From: Anseranas semipalmata
Lineage: Eukaryota; Chordata; Aves; Anseriformes; Anseranatidae
Length of the DNA stretch: 64,000 nt
Direction of reading: 5' to 3'
Assembly (NCBI GenBank): GCA_013399115.1
Contig: VXAA01003309.1
Span: forward strand, 137,305-201,304
The notes beneath the pieces are model-generated. The model was not told the origin of the DNA and did not search any database. It saw only the letters and a list, made by a program, of their open reading frames with translations. Numbering within the stretch: position 1 is the stretch's first letter; the number at the start of each line of letters is the position of its first letter. Of the stretch, positions 23,452 through 37,112 are shown in pieces. The position numbers were made by a program, and so were the translations under genes.

Positions 23452-26400
23452 GAACCTGAGAAGATATGGGGAGAGGTGAGCTAGGATGTAACAAGTGAGC
23501 TGAAGAAGAAGCTGACCATAGGAAGAGAGTAAGCACATAGGAAGTGAATAGATGAAAACTAATTAAATCAAGAGAGAAATTTCTACAAGAGCAGAAAACT
23601 CTGAGGTGTTTATATTAAGGTTGTCAGGCAGCTATTTGCTTTATGGCATTGTTTTCATTTTTGTATCTGAACATTTCCATATTAAGTAGTAAATATTTAA
23701 GTAATAATTACAGCTCATGAAGATCTAAAATGTAAAAATGAGATGACTGACAGAGGCAGATGGAGGCAAAAATTAAAAATGGGAAGTTACCACTGCAAAT
23801 AGTAGAAAGAAAAAAATATATAAAATGACAAAAAGCATAAAATCACAAAAGACATGGAACTTTTCTGCAACAGTTTAGAAAACAGTGAAGAAAATATAGC
23901 AGACTGCTGCTAAATCTGTTCTGGATGTTTAATTCCAGGGTGTCCAAGTGGATACACAACAAAGATCTCTTAATGATAGTAGGCAGTGTATATATCTCAG
24001 ATTCTTTTAACACCTCTCTAGTTAGTTATTTGAAATTGGAGTCACTGTATTTTCCAAAAAAAACTTTGGCAATTTTAGCTTATATGTCTTAGCAAGCAAA
24101 TTACCACTGGAAATTGAGGAAATTAGATAGCTGAAATTGATGTTCCAATCAGAACTTTTTTTTTAGACAGTTAAAGAGAAGAGGAAAATGCTTATTTTAA
24201 ATCATATATTTTAGCTGTTGAACTAGTACAGTCATTTCAGAGTACAACTTCCTTGGTTCCAGAACAATCAAGAGAGGTTCTTTTCCTTACTTCAAGAAGA
24301 TCCTAAAGAAAACTTCAGCTACATCATCTCCTGAAAGCGATCTGCTTCTTCCACTCTCCTATTGCTAACAATGGAGTGAAAATGAAAACAGAAGAACGAT
24401 CAAAAAAAATCACTGGCATCTTTTCACAGGGCTTAGAGTGCCAGTTCTGATGGGCTGAAACCACCCATGTGTTCACAAAGCTGTCTGGCGGGGTGTTAAC
24501 CAACACTACTTCTGTCTCTGAAGCACAAATTCTTTTCAAATTAATCAGACAAGTGTGCTACACTCTGAATTAGCCAGAGATACCACCAAACGAATTCCAC
24601 GTCCAACATTTTCTGAGTGAGGAAGCTCCCAGTGATGCCCCAAGGAACAGTAATGTGCTCAGAGAGCAGCTGAGGCACACAGGTTGTATACAGCAGATGG
24701 TAACAAGCATTTGTTTAGGCAGAGCTGCATGACATTTACTCTATAAGTGTTACTTTTTCTTAATATCTTTTCTTCTTGTTTTTGCTATGCTGTCAAACCT
24801 CATTCACGAGCCAGGGAGCATTTGCCACAGACAGGAGGGCTGGGAAGGAGAGTTTTTTTGGCAGTAGCTGCTTGTTCCTCTCCCAGGTAGGAATTAACAC
24901 ACTCCAGAGGCCTTTCCATGCAAGGCAGTTTAAAAATTGTTACTTCTTATTTTCCACTAATGGGACATCAGTAGAAAATAAGAAAGCTGTATGAAAAGTT
25001 GCAGGAAAAATAGTCTGCCAAATTCTGTGCACATAATTGTTTTATTACTTGTCTATTAGAAACACTCCTAAGTGAGGTAGCGTAGCTCAGGCCCCTATGT
25101 AAGACTTCTCACTGCTTAGAATAAGAAAGCTATTACTTTTTGAAATCATCAGTGCATTTATGAGACTTATCAGGAGATGAGGGCAAAGGACAATCAACAT
25201 CCCCACCAGCTTCTTGCTGCTTGCAAGCAACAGGTACCTCTGCAGCATCAGGTACAAATGAACTATTTAGCAATCATGTCATACCTGCACTTAGAGCACT
25301 CTGAGTTTAAAGCAGATGTGCTGAAGTGAACATAGCCTCTCCTGCTTTATGCTGATGCACAGTCTGCTTTGGATACATATTCAGGGGTTTTTAGATTTGA
25401 TTTTTCAGGAAGATTTATGTTTAAGGATGGAAACTGTGATGAATGTGTTCAGAACAACTTTAGTGAGCAGAGCATAGTCATATCAATGCTTGACCTTCCA
25501 AGAAGTCATCTTGCAGTGCATTTCCATTGTTGCACAAGTATTTCTTGCCAACATTTCACAAAAATATTTCTGTCCAAAACTGCTCCCCAGTGTGGAGATA
25601 TATCAAGCTCCATTAAATAGGAAGGCAGCTGTGCTGTTTATAGGTGTATTAGAATTTTTTTGATTACGAGTAGCATTTCATATGGAAGATGGGAGAATGT
25701 GGTCTTTCATACTATCAATATTCCTAAGAGCTGTCCTTGCAAGGGACTTTTAAGCAAAGGGGTTGCAATTTGTAGAGCTTTTTTCTTCAAGCTTCAGGTT
25801 TTTCATTCACATGATTTCATACATCTTAGTTTTCAGTAATAATAAAAAAAAATCTTCCTTCTTGCAAACTTTCCTCTTCCTTCTCTAGAGAATTGGAATC
25901 AGCAGAAAAGAAACTTAAAATCCAGTGGCAAGTGAAAAAAAAAAAAAAGGAAAAAGAAAGAAAAGAAAAAACTTTCTGAAATTTAAATATTTTACAAGCA
26001 AGCACATAGTCACTGAACACTTATCAACATGCTGCGAGCACAGACATAAGCTCTGCCTCTGTGCCGCTCAGAAATTCAGAGAACAACCCAATGTCTGATC
26101 TCCCACTCTCTCCCCAGTCTTTGATCTATGCCAGTGCCAGTAGTAGCCCGAGAGGGACAGAGATGCTAAGGGTGCAGGAGTGTGCAGGAGCTGACACACA
26201 TCCAAGCCAGTCTCTGCAGGGTTCACAGACTACTGCTTTCCTTTTCCAAGCAAGGAAGAAAAGGCACCTCACTAAGGTCTTTGCATTTTTTTTCCTCAGA
26301 AGAGAGTTTTCTTTTTCAGACAAAACTTTCTATCAAAGTGTTCTGTAAGAACCCAAAAGTTTTATGTATCTTCAAGGTCTAACTTGAAGTGCAAACTTTC

Positions 26401-27010
26401 CTTCCTAAATTCAATCCGGATTAAACAAAGCACCTGAGCCTGTCACAGATGATTCTGATAAACAATCAGAACTAGCCAAGTCCATAAACACCTTATTACA
26501 ACATAATACTTCTTTTCTTCCCTTTCCAAGAAGCATGTAATTGTCAGCAGGGTTTGCACTGACAAAAAGTTTTCTTTTATCTTCCCTACCAAGGTGGAAA
26601 GATAGTAGAGAAATTAGGTTCTTCAGTACTAAAGAGATTATATTGTGGATTAACTTTTTTGTAGAACCACAGTGTGAGGAATTGGCACTACAGTTTAAGT
26701 GCTGAGGACTGTGTCAATAGGAGATTTTTTTTCTGTACAAGCCCTCTAAGCTGAGTTCAGTCCATTATTCCTGTCAGTGGTTTATTTGTTTTCCTGTCAC
26801 ACCTAGAGAGATTTTTTTTCCTGTTGATTTTTTTTTCACTGATTAATGGAATTGTAGCAAGAATTTTCTGTTCTTTGATAGTATGTGAATTTGATTTAGT
26901 CAGCATTTCCTGTTTTTTCCTTCATCTAAACAAAAATGAGAGTCTGAAGTCCCAATGACTATATTAGTAGGTCAAACAGGAGAATATCTTCCTTGTCATT
27001 TCCCCCAAAA

Positions 27011-27074
27011 CTTCTTTCTTTCTTCTTTTTCTTTTCTTTTTCTTTCTTTCTTTTCTTTTCTTTTTTCTTTTTTT
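27011..27074. repeat. Polypyrimidine (CTTT/TTTTC) tract
   Basis: About 64 bases containing only T and C in irregular TTTC units. It is a degenerate relative of the kind of tract at 697-805. Confidence 0.9.
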
Positions 27075-27976
27075 AAACTCACGTTGTTTAACCTTGCTTA
27101 AATCATGACAGCAATTGAGGTTAATTTAAATGAACTGCATACTCCTATACATTAGTAAATAAGACAGTCAATTAACCAAATTAGATCTTACTGGAAATTG
27201 GCTGCTGCCATCTGGAAATTTGTTATTAGACTTTATAGTTGGCATGACCTTTAAAGCTGGAGCTAGCAGGATTTTTATTTCTCCAAGAATTGCTTGACTT
27301 GGAAGAATGAAGTATTTGCAAAGCATTTTTAATATTCCTGTACTTACTGAATAACTGGAGTAGGATATAATATGTTCCTGTTGATGAAGAGGCAGTTGAA
27401 TAGGTATGGAGTTTCTTATTGCAAAATCTGAATTACATGTCTATATATTGAAATGTGTTACTCTGGTTTTCTTTTTTCTCTATTATGCAGTCTTCTAATA
27501 CCCCGTGGAATCAATCATAGTGAGACTGGCTTTATCTGTCAGCCTCCAAGCTGCTTATCTCCTTTTTAAATTGCCAGGTTTGTTTTTCCTTTAAAACTTC
27601 TAGTGAAAACAAAGACATGCTTATATTGAACAGTGAAGTTTTGAGGTATTGTTTCGGTGGTATCCAAGCTACCTTCTCCGTGGACAGCTCAGAAGAGTGC
27701 TACCTGGCTATAACATTGCATATATGTGCATACCTTCTATTGCCCTAGGAAAATAACAGGGCAGTGCTGTTCTGTGGGTAGCTGTGTTAAGTGGCAGACA
27801 AAGTGTCTATCTTACTGAATGCAGTTGCTATTACCTTCAGTTGGTGGAAGCTGTTGTAGCTTGCTGACCTCTTTTAGGATGCTTAACCTGCAGCCTGTAC
27901 ACGTTTGGAGACACCAACTTATACTGGGGTTGAGTCTTATCCTTCTGGTAGTCGTGTTTCCTCAAGGATTTTAGCA

Positions 27977-28183
27977 GTGAGTGGTAGACTGCCCAGGTAG
28001 GTTGCTCCCAGGTAGAGAGGTTGTAGAGCCTCCATCCTTGGAGATATTCAAAAGCCATCTGGACATGGGCTTGGGCAACTGGCTCTAGGTGGCCCCTCTG
28101 GAGCCACCCACAAGCCATTGAGGGGGTTAGACCAGATGACATTCAGAGGTCCCTTCCAACCTCAACCATTCTGTAACTGTGAC
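27977..28183 (+). mobile_element. CR1: CR1 LINE, short 3' tail
   Basis: About 200 bp of CR1 3' untranslated sequence in plus orientation. Visible blocks are CTCCATCCTTGGAGATATTC, then a diverged middle, then CAGAGGTCCCTTCCAACCTC and the terminal ATTCTGTAACTGTGA, a decayed pair of ATTCTGTG octamers. The AGAGGTCCCTTCCAACCTC ending marks a subfamily different from the copies at 42.8 and 44.9 kb. There is no coding content. The minus-strand frame 27,837-28,142 is fortuitous. Confidence 0.9.
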
Positions 28184-28952
28184 TGGATAATTCAGTTTGT
28201 GGCCTCTGTGGCTTCTTATTGGTGTGTCTTATAGTGCCTCCTCTTTCATAACATAGGGCCATGTTCTTCAACATGATCAAGTAACAGACCATTGCAAAGA
28301 AAGAAATAATAGAAAACACTTGCCAAACTCCTGGGTTGTTGACCTAAGCCCTGGTCTTTTGCCTGGCTCTGAGAAGCCCCTGGGATAAAATTATTTGCTT
28401 CAAGTGATAAACTGCTTTCTCCTCTGTCAAGAAATGTGCTACATGATGCATGACTAATATGCAGTAAAGCTGTCACTGCGCTTACACCCATATGCGTGAA
28501 CAGACTGGCTGTGGTGCCCAGATGCCACAGAACTGGTCATATGGCTGGGAAGTTTCCTTGACTGGGGGAAGAACTCTGATTTCTCAAACCAGAGTGAGCA
28601 TTTGAGTTATACAAGCAGAAGTAAGATTTATTATTTATTTATTTTCCCAGATATCAGAAAGAATCAGTTTGGGAAGAGAAGGGATTTGGACAAAAAGAAC
28701 ACTGTTGTGACATGAGTAACAAAAGCTTTATAGGCATACATATTCTTCATACATAGGTGCCATTAAAACACAAAATGGCTTCACCATACCTAAGCATCTA
28801 CCCCTATGTGTTCAATTAGTATGTTTTCTTTTCACCATCTTTCCAGTGGTATCCTATGCATGGGTATTGCTCTAAAATGGACTTTAGACTTTGTGCTATG
28901 TTGACTTCCATAAAATAATTACTAGAAATAGTCATTGCTTAGCATAAGATCT

Positions 28953-29064
28953 GCAACTTTTCATATTTAGAAATTTTGCAATTATTGAACTCTCCATGAT
29001 TTGTTCATGCAACTTTCCATATTTAGAAAAGTTGCATGAACAAATCATGGAGAATTCAATAATT
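28953..29064. repeat. Quasi-palindrome with 37-bp arms next to a direct repeat
   Basis: The left arm (28,980-29,016) and right arm (29,028-29,064) are reverse complements with a single mismatch and an 11-nt loop. The word GCAACTTT(T/C)CATATTTAGAAA occurs just before the left arm (28,953-28,973) and again across the end of the left arm, the loop and the start of the right arm (29,009-29,029). Inverted arms combined with a direct repeat of the loop region are the expected footprint of a replication template switch. A transcript would form a long hairpin. Confidence 0.93.
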
Positions 29065-29796
29065 ATTTCTGAATGCTTCAAATTACTGGAGAAGTAAAAG
29101 ACTCAACTGAACAAAATCTGGACTGAGGTCTGGAGTATAAGAGACTCTAAAATGTCTTCCTTAACTTGTTCTTGACAATTTAGCAGCTACTGACAAAAGG
29201 CAGAATTCATGCTACAGTTCCTGGAAATTTATCTACTACCAGAGTTATGTCCTGGGAGGTTTTTATGTGATGCTGACCAAACTAAAGAGCTCCACGGTAG
29301 AAAAATTTTATGCCCTCCAGAGGGACAACAAGTGGTTGAATGAACAGGGAGAGAATATCTGCTGCAAGACTTTCATGTGATCTCTTCTACAAGAAAACAA
29401 GGGGATGCTGGAACAGCTCTGATCCTTAGGTGTCTCTGTTTTTCTTCAGTTCCACACAGTTGTGGATATCTTGCAACAGAGACTGAGGTCTGGAAGCACC
29501 TACGGTACTGAGGTGTTTTAACTGTACTTCTTGAAGAAGACAGACAGACTTCTGCTAACACTTTTAGAGGCCAGATTTATCTTAGTCTTATTTTGTTCAG
29601 ATCCTGAGTATCTAGGGAGCCTTGAAGAACAAAATAACATAGAAATGAAGTTGGATATGGCAGTGGAAAAGTTTGTTTACAGTGAGGTAGGGATCCACTT
29701 CATTTTATGTATTAGGTGACAGGAAAGCATAAATATTGAGTAGCTATACATTCAGGTAGACACGTGAGACCCCTGGCTTTTTTTCTTTTTTTGGGG

Positions 29797-29828
29797 GTGT
29801 GTGTGTGTGCGTGTGTGTGTGTGTGTGT
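29797..29828. repeat. (GT)n microsatellite
   Basis: About 16 GT units with one GC interruption, preceded by a T-rich run. Confidence 0.95.
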
Positions 29829-32689
29829 CAAAAACTAGGCTGTTTGCCTTCATTAGAAGGCAGTGAGGTTCCATGGTTAATACCTATTGTGCTGTTTCCA
29901 AACTTCAGATATTACTCTGTAAATCATGTTTCCACAACATAATTTTGCGTCTATTTTTAAAAAGTAGGTTTTATTTCTAGATGTTTTCACAACAGAAATT
30001 TTATTTCACTAACTTTCTTCAGAGTGACTACCAGGTAAGAATTTTTATTTGTTATGAGTAGAAGAGTAGAGGTTTTTGAATTCTGTTATATCACTGAAAA
30101 TAATGATTGGAACTACCAATAGTTTAATACCATTTTCTTGCAAGTGTCTCCTGTATAAACATAAAAAGCAGGTATTAATCTTGTACTCATGCACACTCTA
30201 TGCTGGAAAAACTTGTTAGAAAGACATGTTTAAATACATAAATCACACTATATTAAAAGTAGTGTGAAAGTACACTTCTTGTGATTATAATGAAATACAC
30301 GCTTATCAGGAATGTATATCAAAAGCTTATAAATTCTAAATGCCCAGAGATTCTCATTTCTCTTGGTCTCAAACTGTAGCATTTGTTTGCTTATAATAGT
30401 GACAGTATTTCTGCTTGCTTCAGAATTTTGCCTAATTAGCTGATTTGATAGATCTGTGGAACTGAATATATTTGTATATCTACCTCCATGCCTAGGAGCA
30501 TGAGAAAGCAGTAAATAGATAAGCTGTCTCTACAGCTCCACTGGTGCTTTACATCCACTGGTGATGCTGTATGAAAGCTCCGGAATATTAAATTACCTGA
30601 CAGTCATTATACCATAAAGACCGCATATACTAATAGAACGTATTAAATATTATCCCTGAATTCAAGTCATGTGAGCTTTCTTTGTCCTTGTCTTTGTTGC
30701 TAGATTTAACTAATATTAATTTTTAATGTATTTCTCTAAAAATATATGCATAATAAAAGATTTTGTAGCAAAAGGTGAGTTTTGGGGGTGAATAAAACCT
30801 TACTATGCACTGAGCACAAGTAGTTTGTTTACTCCTAATCTAAACTGCCACTTGCAATTGGAATTGGGCTTCTTAGTGCTGTATAGCATACATAAAGTAA
30901 TATCACTCTATTCTTCCGGGGAAAAATGCATGAAGTGACATAGATTTTTAAGCTGTTATATTATAAAATGCAAAGCCTATGATTATTTCTTTGTTTGAAA
31001 GCAGTCAGGGTATGTTAGTGTAATGGGCAAAGTTTTGTTTTGTTGTCTTCCTCTTTTCTATAGATATCCATCATCATGTTGTAGTTCCTCTGTTAAAAAC
31101 AGTTTAATGTGGGAATAACAATACAACAACAGACCTTTTTTCTTGTCACCGCTGGGGGAAACAAAGTCAATATATTACAATAAAGATAGGTGGAGTCTGA
31201 ACTTGAGACATGAGCTTTTTGGCTTTTCAAAAGGAAACTTTGCTACTGCTTTCTGTAGATGGTAGTTCTTGATCCTTCTTTTTCTGTAGAGCTGTAAATC
31301 CTTTCCTTTGGCCAAGAAAGGGCATATAAACAATTTGTATCCTAACTTAGCCATCTTCTGTCATATAATAGGGAAAATTTATAGGAGACTCTTCCAAATT
31401 CTCTTCCCATTAGGCAGTTAAGTATGGATCTTTTTTCTCTCTAAAGTTAAACTTTCTTTTGCTTTGACTTCTGAAAAATCAGAGGAGCAGCAAAGAAGTG
31501 ACAGTGTTGGTTGCATCTTTCTGGGAAAGATTTGAAAATGAGGAACTGAGGTCTTCAATGGAAGTGACTGGGAAGCCAAGCCAGTTTTAGTAGTACTTTT
31601 ACTCACAGACCTGTAGAAGACTGAGTGATGCTGGGAAAAAAATATTGTGAGGAAATGTTATTTACTAATTTATTATTTCCTGTGTTCCTTTGGAACTTCT
31701 ATTCTAGAAAATCCTTGAAGTTACCCTGTATTTCATGGTGTTTTAGAACACTGTATTTACTATATAGAATTCTTTCTTAATATCTAAATGAAATAGAATA
31801 ATTTTTTTGATAGTATATAGAAAAAAAATTTAAATCCATTTCAGATACTAAAAAGGACAAATAATTTTTAAAAGCTATATAATTATCACTTAATAGCCTT
31901 TAAAAGATTATTCTATCTTTTGCAGAAATATGAATTGCAAATGTCTGCTTTGAAATAATTGAGTCTTAAAGCACTTTAAATATAGTGTGAAAAAAAATTG
32001 TTGTTTAGAAAAGAGTGTTCACTATCTTTTACTTTCTGAGAAACTTTGTATTCCATGCAGGTATTATCTTTTGCTGTGAGGTCTTATCTGATTGAAGTTG
32101 CATGGAGTGGAACATGTATGTTTAGATAAGTAACCCTTGTGCCATATTTATATCTCAGTGTGGTACAGAACAAGTTTTGCTTTCTCCATGTATCATAATT
32201 TGTTTGTCATAAACTTCATGAAACATCAAGGGAGACTATAGCAGCTGACAGAAACGGGTGCTGCTCCACTGATTTAAATGGATTTGAGCCTGCCTACATC
32301 CATCATAGATTTGGTTGTCTTCCAAAATATTTTTTTTCTATTGGAAATGACAATTTCAGACTGTTCCACTATTGCTAGAATTAATGATGGTATTATGCAG
32401 TGAAACGTAACTGGCCAGATTCTGCCAATTGGATTTCTTATTAGGCAACCACGTTTTTGCTTATATTGCAATGTTTCTATTTTGTAACATATGGAGTTTT
32501 TTGGAAATTAATTCCAGTGCAGGGGGGTGGGGTGGGACGGACACACTTTGTATTGATGGTCTTACCCAACCTTCATTACCATTACCATGCATACCGACTA
32601 CTGCTGCAAACAGCACTTCACTAGCCAGTCATTCTGACAATATTGCTCTCCCTTTGCTGCATCAGATGTTAAATTGTTTCTGCTTTTGA

Positions 32690-33070
32690 GGCCGGTCACA
32701 ACATCACTCCTCCCTGCTTATTTCCAGTTGGTGTCAAACACTTCACTCCTTCTCCCAGACAGCTCCCGATGTCGGTGTCTTCCCTACTTCCTGCTATATT
32801 TAAGCAACCCCCTCCCTTTCTCTTGTGCCATCCATTATGCTTGAGAAGAGATTTTTGTAAATACCTGTTGGGTTACTTCATTGTCCCCTTCAAATCCCTC
32901 CGTAATTCCCCTTTGCTCTGATGCCTGCAAGGACCTTGCCAACAGTTAGCCTAGTGATGTGTTATGACTACCGCCAATATGGTCCCACGGTTTCCGTGTG
33001 CTCCCCTGTCTGCATCCATCTGTTCTCTCTCCTCTTGTGCTCAGGATATGCTTATGCTCTTGTCGCTGTA
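32690..33070 (+). mobile_element. Probable ancient amniote LINE 3' tail remnant
   Basis: The segment at about 32,885-33,062 contains, in order, CAAATCCCTCC, a CTGATGCCTGCAAG block, CCAATATGGTC, GTGCTCCCCTGTCTGCATCC and ATCTGTTCTCTC. From memory this order matches an old interspersed-repeat tail that is abundant in turtles and crocodilians and of the L2/CR1 LINE type. The usual 'TGTAAGCTCTTTGGGGC'-like end is decayed to GGATATGCTTATGCTCTTG. The 5' limit is unclear; the pyrimidine-rich sequence from 32,690 may belong. I cannot align it here, so the family assignment is tentative. Confidence 0.5.
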
Positions 33071-36000
33071 GCTAGGCAGGAGAACTGAAGCAACTTTAAA
33101 TTAGCTACCAAGGACACAGGTGGCCAGGAGCTTAGCATATGGGCTGACCTGGCCTGGTCCTGGGATGTGGCTCAGCTCTAGCCCTATTCCTCAAGAGCAA
33201 GCACTCTTTGTCCCCTGTCCTTCCTAATGGCATATGCAGGTATCCTGTACCACAGTCAGGGTCCCTGTACTGAGTTTTGCCCTTCTCCAGGTAGCTCTCA
33301 TCCAGCTTTAAAAATCTAACTTGCCTGAGGCAATTGTCTGAAATTTAGTAAGTGGTAGAGAAAACACAAGGGAATATAGTTTATATTGCAAAATTGCTAT
33401 TGAATTTCTGATAAATCAGAGGCAAGCAAAGTGAAAAGAATATGCAACTTTAATATATTCAAATGGAAATCTAAAGTTTTCGAGTCCCAGCTAGCAATAT
33501 TGACTAAAGACTGTGAAGAAAAATTTCCATGTGTTGGTGCTAACAAGTGATAGCTCGGTAAATGAGGAAAGATAATAACACAAGTTATTGATGTTTTAAA
33601 AAGTTGTGCATGAATGCAAATAGAAAAAGTAATAAACGTACGATGCAAAGACCAATCAGTAGATCACCAAAGATGCTTTAATACCTACTGCACTGGGCAG
33701 CCAGTCTTGGTTGTGATCTAGGCACGATCAAGCCTCCTTTAAAAGCCTCTACTGCAATCTTGCTTATCGCTAGTGTTTTGAGACTGTAAAGTAATCTTGT
33801 GCATTTTTGGAATTTAAACACTTAGGTATCTGTATCTGTGCTTAGGAGCTATGTGCATTTATTTAACATTGGTACAATGTAGATTTATTTTGAAAATTTG
33901 AGGAATAGATACCGTAAAGCCACAGGGCTTACGAGTCTCCTTAATCACATAAACAGTCTGTATCCAAAAGTTCTCTGCTTAGAGAATTTCAGCTTAAGAG
34001 GTTGGGTTCAAGGCTTTCTGTGGCTTTAGCTGGATTACATTTTGTTCAAAAGGATTTGGATATATTTTGAAATGTTTATTTTACCGATCTTCTAGAAAAG
34101 AAAGTTTCTTATTTGAAAAATGCATTTGACCTTCAGAGTCATTTCACATAATATCACCCAATTTGTTGTTATAGAATCTTCAGGAGAATCTTTAGGGGAC
34201 NTTTGTAGACAGCTTGGAGTTTTCAGGAGAACAGAAATTACTACCTATGCCTACCTTAAAAACAAAACAGAAAAGTCCACCACTTTAATACTTGAGTATA
34301 ATTAAATATCCTTGGTCTTCTCTTGGGGGAAGGTCGGGGGAGGAATATTTTTTCCTCTTGAGTAATTCTGCAGTTCTGTGATGCTTGTATGATTATCTCG
34401 ATTAGGAATGGAAAGAAGTTGCAATTAAGTACTGCTCCAAATGAGAGCTAGGCAAGACAATGGAGAAATTATTCTTTAAAAAGATTATGAAAGATCTAGA
34501 TAACTGAAGTGTTACATAAATTCCATATGTAACATATTCTTAAAAAGCATTATAAGAGGAATCTATTTTAAGATCATTAGATAATTCTGAAGTTTGTATG
34601 TAACTGATACTGGTGTTGTTACCAATTAGTAACTTGTGACATATGGTGGTAGTATCATTAGAAGTAATAATAGGTAAGGCTCTTAAACAATACTTGTTAT
34701 CCTGCAATGCTAATTTCTGACTCAAGTGAACCAAGAAATTGTTCCTAACAAAATCAAATATTCTGCCTAGCAGAATAAAAAAGTAAAGTGTAGAGATATG
34801 GGCCTTTGCTATAATCTGACAGCAGTATTGCCATTGCCAATGTATAGGCTTCTGCATTTACATATTTAAATGAAGTTTTAGAGAAGTAACTACAGTTGGT
34901 ACTACAAAACTTCAAGATAAAAACAGGTTCTGAATTCCTTCTCTTTTTGGGTGTGTGTGTGTCTGTTTTCTGTGTATCAGGTGGAAGAGTGGGACACAAG
35001 TGAAAAAGGCAGGGCCGAACATCTCTGGCTACAGACACGAGTACTTCCCAGGGACACTTATTAAACCTGAACTATTGTTGGAGTTCAAGTTAACCCATAA
35101 CTCACTGAACTTAGTAGTCTAAAATCAGGATGTCTTTCTAAACCGGAGGTGGTGAAAGGGGCAGTATCAGTACAGCAGATACAGGGACTTCTTGTGAAGA
35201 GACTCTTTCTTCAGGTAGTCCCTGCTTGCCCATTCCTCAATCCTTTCCTCCATACAAGTATAATGAGGAAGTTATTTTTCAAGGGGCAGCAGAACTTGGT
35301 GTTTAGCTGGTAGTTCACAATCACTTTGGGAATACTTATTTACACATGTCAACTTTATCTCCTCTGCAATTTAATTAGTAAATATAGACTTCTGCTGTTC
35401 ATTATAATACTCTTTAACACCTATTTTACTACTTAATCTCACTTTTTTTAGTCAAATGTTTTTCCCCAGCAAGTACAAATATAACCTGCATATAATATTT
35501 CACCTAGATTTTGTTTCTGGGTAGTATCCAGAAATAGCACTAATATCCCCAGCTATTATGCATTATTACATAATGATTTCAAAGTGGATTTGAGGATATT
35601 GGACACATATAAAGGTAGAAACAGAAAACTAAGAGCAATATTTTTAGAAGTTTTTACTGGTTTTGGTTTTCTTTTTAAAAACAATTTTTTTTTTTTTTTG
35701 AGATATGTAGCTACACATAAACCTCAGAAAAAAGACCAATTCTTGTCTGAAGTCAAGTAATACTATAATTTATTTATTTCCTGTTACTTACCAAAAACCT
35801 CCAGAAGTAGTTCATAACTACTCATCATAAAATCAGACATTAAATACGTTTAAATTCCCACTGAGACTTTTTCATTTTTCCTTACAAGCAAATGGTATAA
35901 ATACCTTTCACAAGAAGAACTTGATTTTAATGGAATGATCCAATACCTATTATTGTTAATATAAGTATTTCATTGACTTCTATCAAATCTCAAATGATCT

Positions 36001-36494
36001 TGCACATTTAATATCAGATGTTACCCATACTTTTTTATAACCTAGACATACTAAGGACCCAAATATAAACTGCTGATATGCTTTTCAGTACAATAATTAT
36101 TAGCATAATATAGATAGTGTATAATTAAATATAAATATTATAGAAAATATAAAAATATAGATTGTACTACTCTAATATTAAAAAATATCATCTTTGTTGT
36201 CTGAGAGGAGAAGCAGGCTGTATCTTGAATCCTCTAGTTTCTATATGTAATACTTGGTCTGACTGCCAGCACAACAGCTTTGCTGGTGATTGTGACAGAA
36301 GTGAAGGTGTTTCACTGTTGGAAGGTTCTGGTGTGGAAAGTCCTGATCTGCAGCTGTGTAGTAAAGGAGGGAACACAAATTTTTATGTCTCCTTACTTGC
36401 CATAAGGTTTTTTTCCAAAAGACATCATAATGAAGCAGTAATTGACAGAGGTGAAGAATTTCCCCCTCTCCTCTTTTCTCCCTGAATACTACAA

Positions 36495-36626
36495 GTTCCA
36501 CATCACATATATGGGACTATATTTGCATTCTCAACTACAAGTTGCCTGGACATGCAGCAAAGAGCATCCTGATTCCATAATGATGCCTGATTTGGCAATA
36601 CAGTGATAGCTTGTAAGGAAGACTCT
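36495..36626 (+). repeat. Dispersed repeat, copy 1 (about 130 bp)
   Basis: Begins GTTCCACATCACATATATGG and includes the 21-base identical core starting CTGGACATGCAGCAAAGAG. It aligns with 38,762-38,891 in the same orientation at roughly 85% identity by eye, with one single-base gap. Homology stops abruptly on both sides. It could be an old local duplication or two members of an unnamed interspersed family. Confidence 0.9.
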
Positions 36627-36804
36627 GTGCCTCGGAGCACTATGCGCCTCCTTGAATCATCATCTTTGCTAATGCTAAATACACTACCTCCTGTTTTATA
36701 GAGGTTACCAAAGTTTAAAGTTTTGCGGCCAAAGCAGCTACTATAACCATCTAATTTAAAAGGCTTGAACACAATCTGTAACACCAAATGAGAGTTTCTG
36801 ATTT

Positions 36805-36819
36805 AAAAAAAAAAAAAAC

Positions 36820-36850
<31 letters not shown>
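36805..36850. repeat. A-run, (CAAAA)n and (GA)n composite
   Basis: A14 followed by CAAAA units and then about eight GA units. Compound microsatellite. Confidence 0.93.
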
Positions 36851-36851
<1 letters not shown>

Positions 36852-37094
36852 TTTGAGGAAAGTTAGAATTACCAGTGGTTGTTTGGTTGGTTTGTTTTTA
36901 AGCTTAGTTTGGGGAAAGTGTGATTAGGAACAACCAATTAAACACATACAGAGCTGGTTTACAGGAGCACTCTGTGTGGAGGCGGCAAAACATTTACATG
37001 CATGGAGAATCCCTCTAAAATGTGGGGAAAATATGCTTTGGTATTGTTTACAAAAAATACATGTTTATTCTTAAGGATATTATTTTCCCAGGAG

Positions 37095-37112
37095 AAAAAA
37101 AAAAAAAAAAAA
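37095..37112 (+). repeat. Poly-A tract (A18)
   Basis: Simple homopolymer, no element body recognised. Confidence 0.9.

Larger units (their letters stand above)
18061..27976. other. AT-rich non-coding stretch
   Basis: Nearly 10 kb without a recognisable gene or CR1 copy. Contents are poly-A tracts at 18,600-18,616 and 23,434-23,451, short A/T repeats, and a polypyrimidine run at 27,011-27,074. The open frames are below 100 codons and lack protein-like motifs. Candidate frames inspected and rejected include 25,369-25,620 and 26,061-26,348. Confidence 0.7.

Noticed and set aside
24945..24985. Inverted repeat TTCTTATTTTC / GAAAATAAGAA
   Set aside because: The arms are short, AT-rich and separated by a long loop, so this is within chance expectation for such DNA.
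25081..25120. tRNA-like words (GTAGCGTAGCTCAGGC)
   Set aside because: It resembles a tRNA D-arm by eye, but no T-arm, anticodon stem or acceptor pairing follows.
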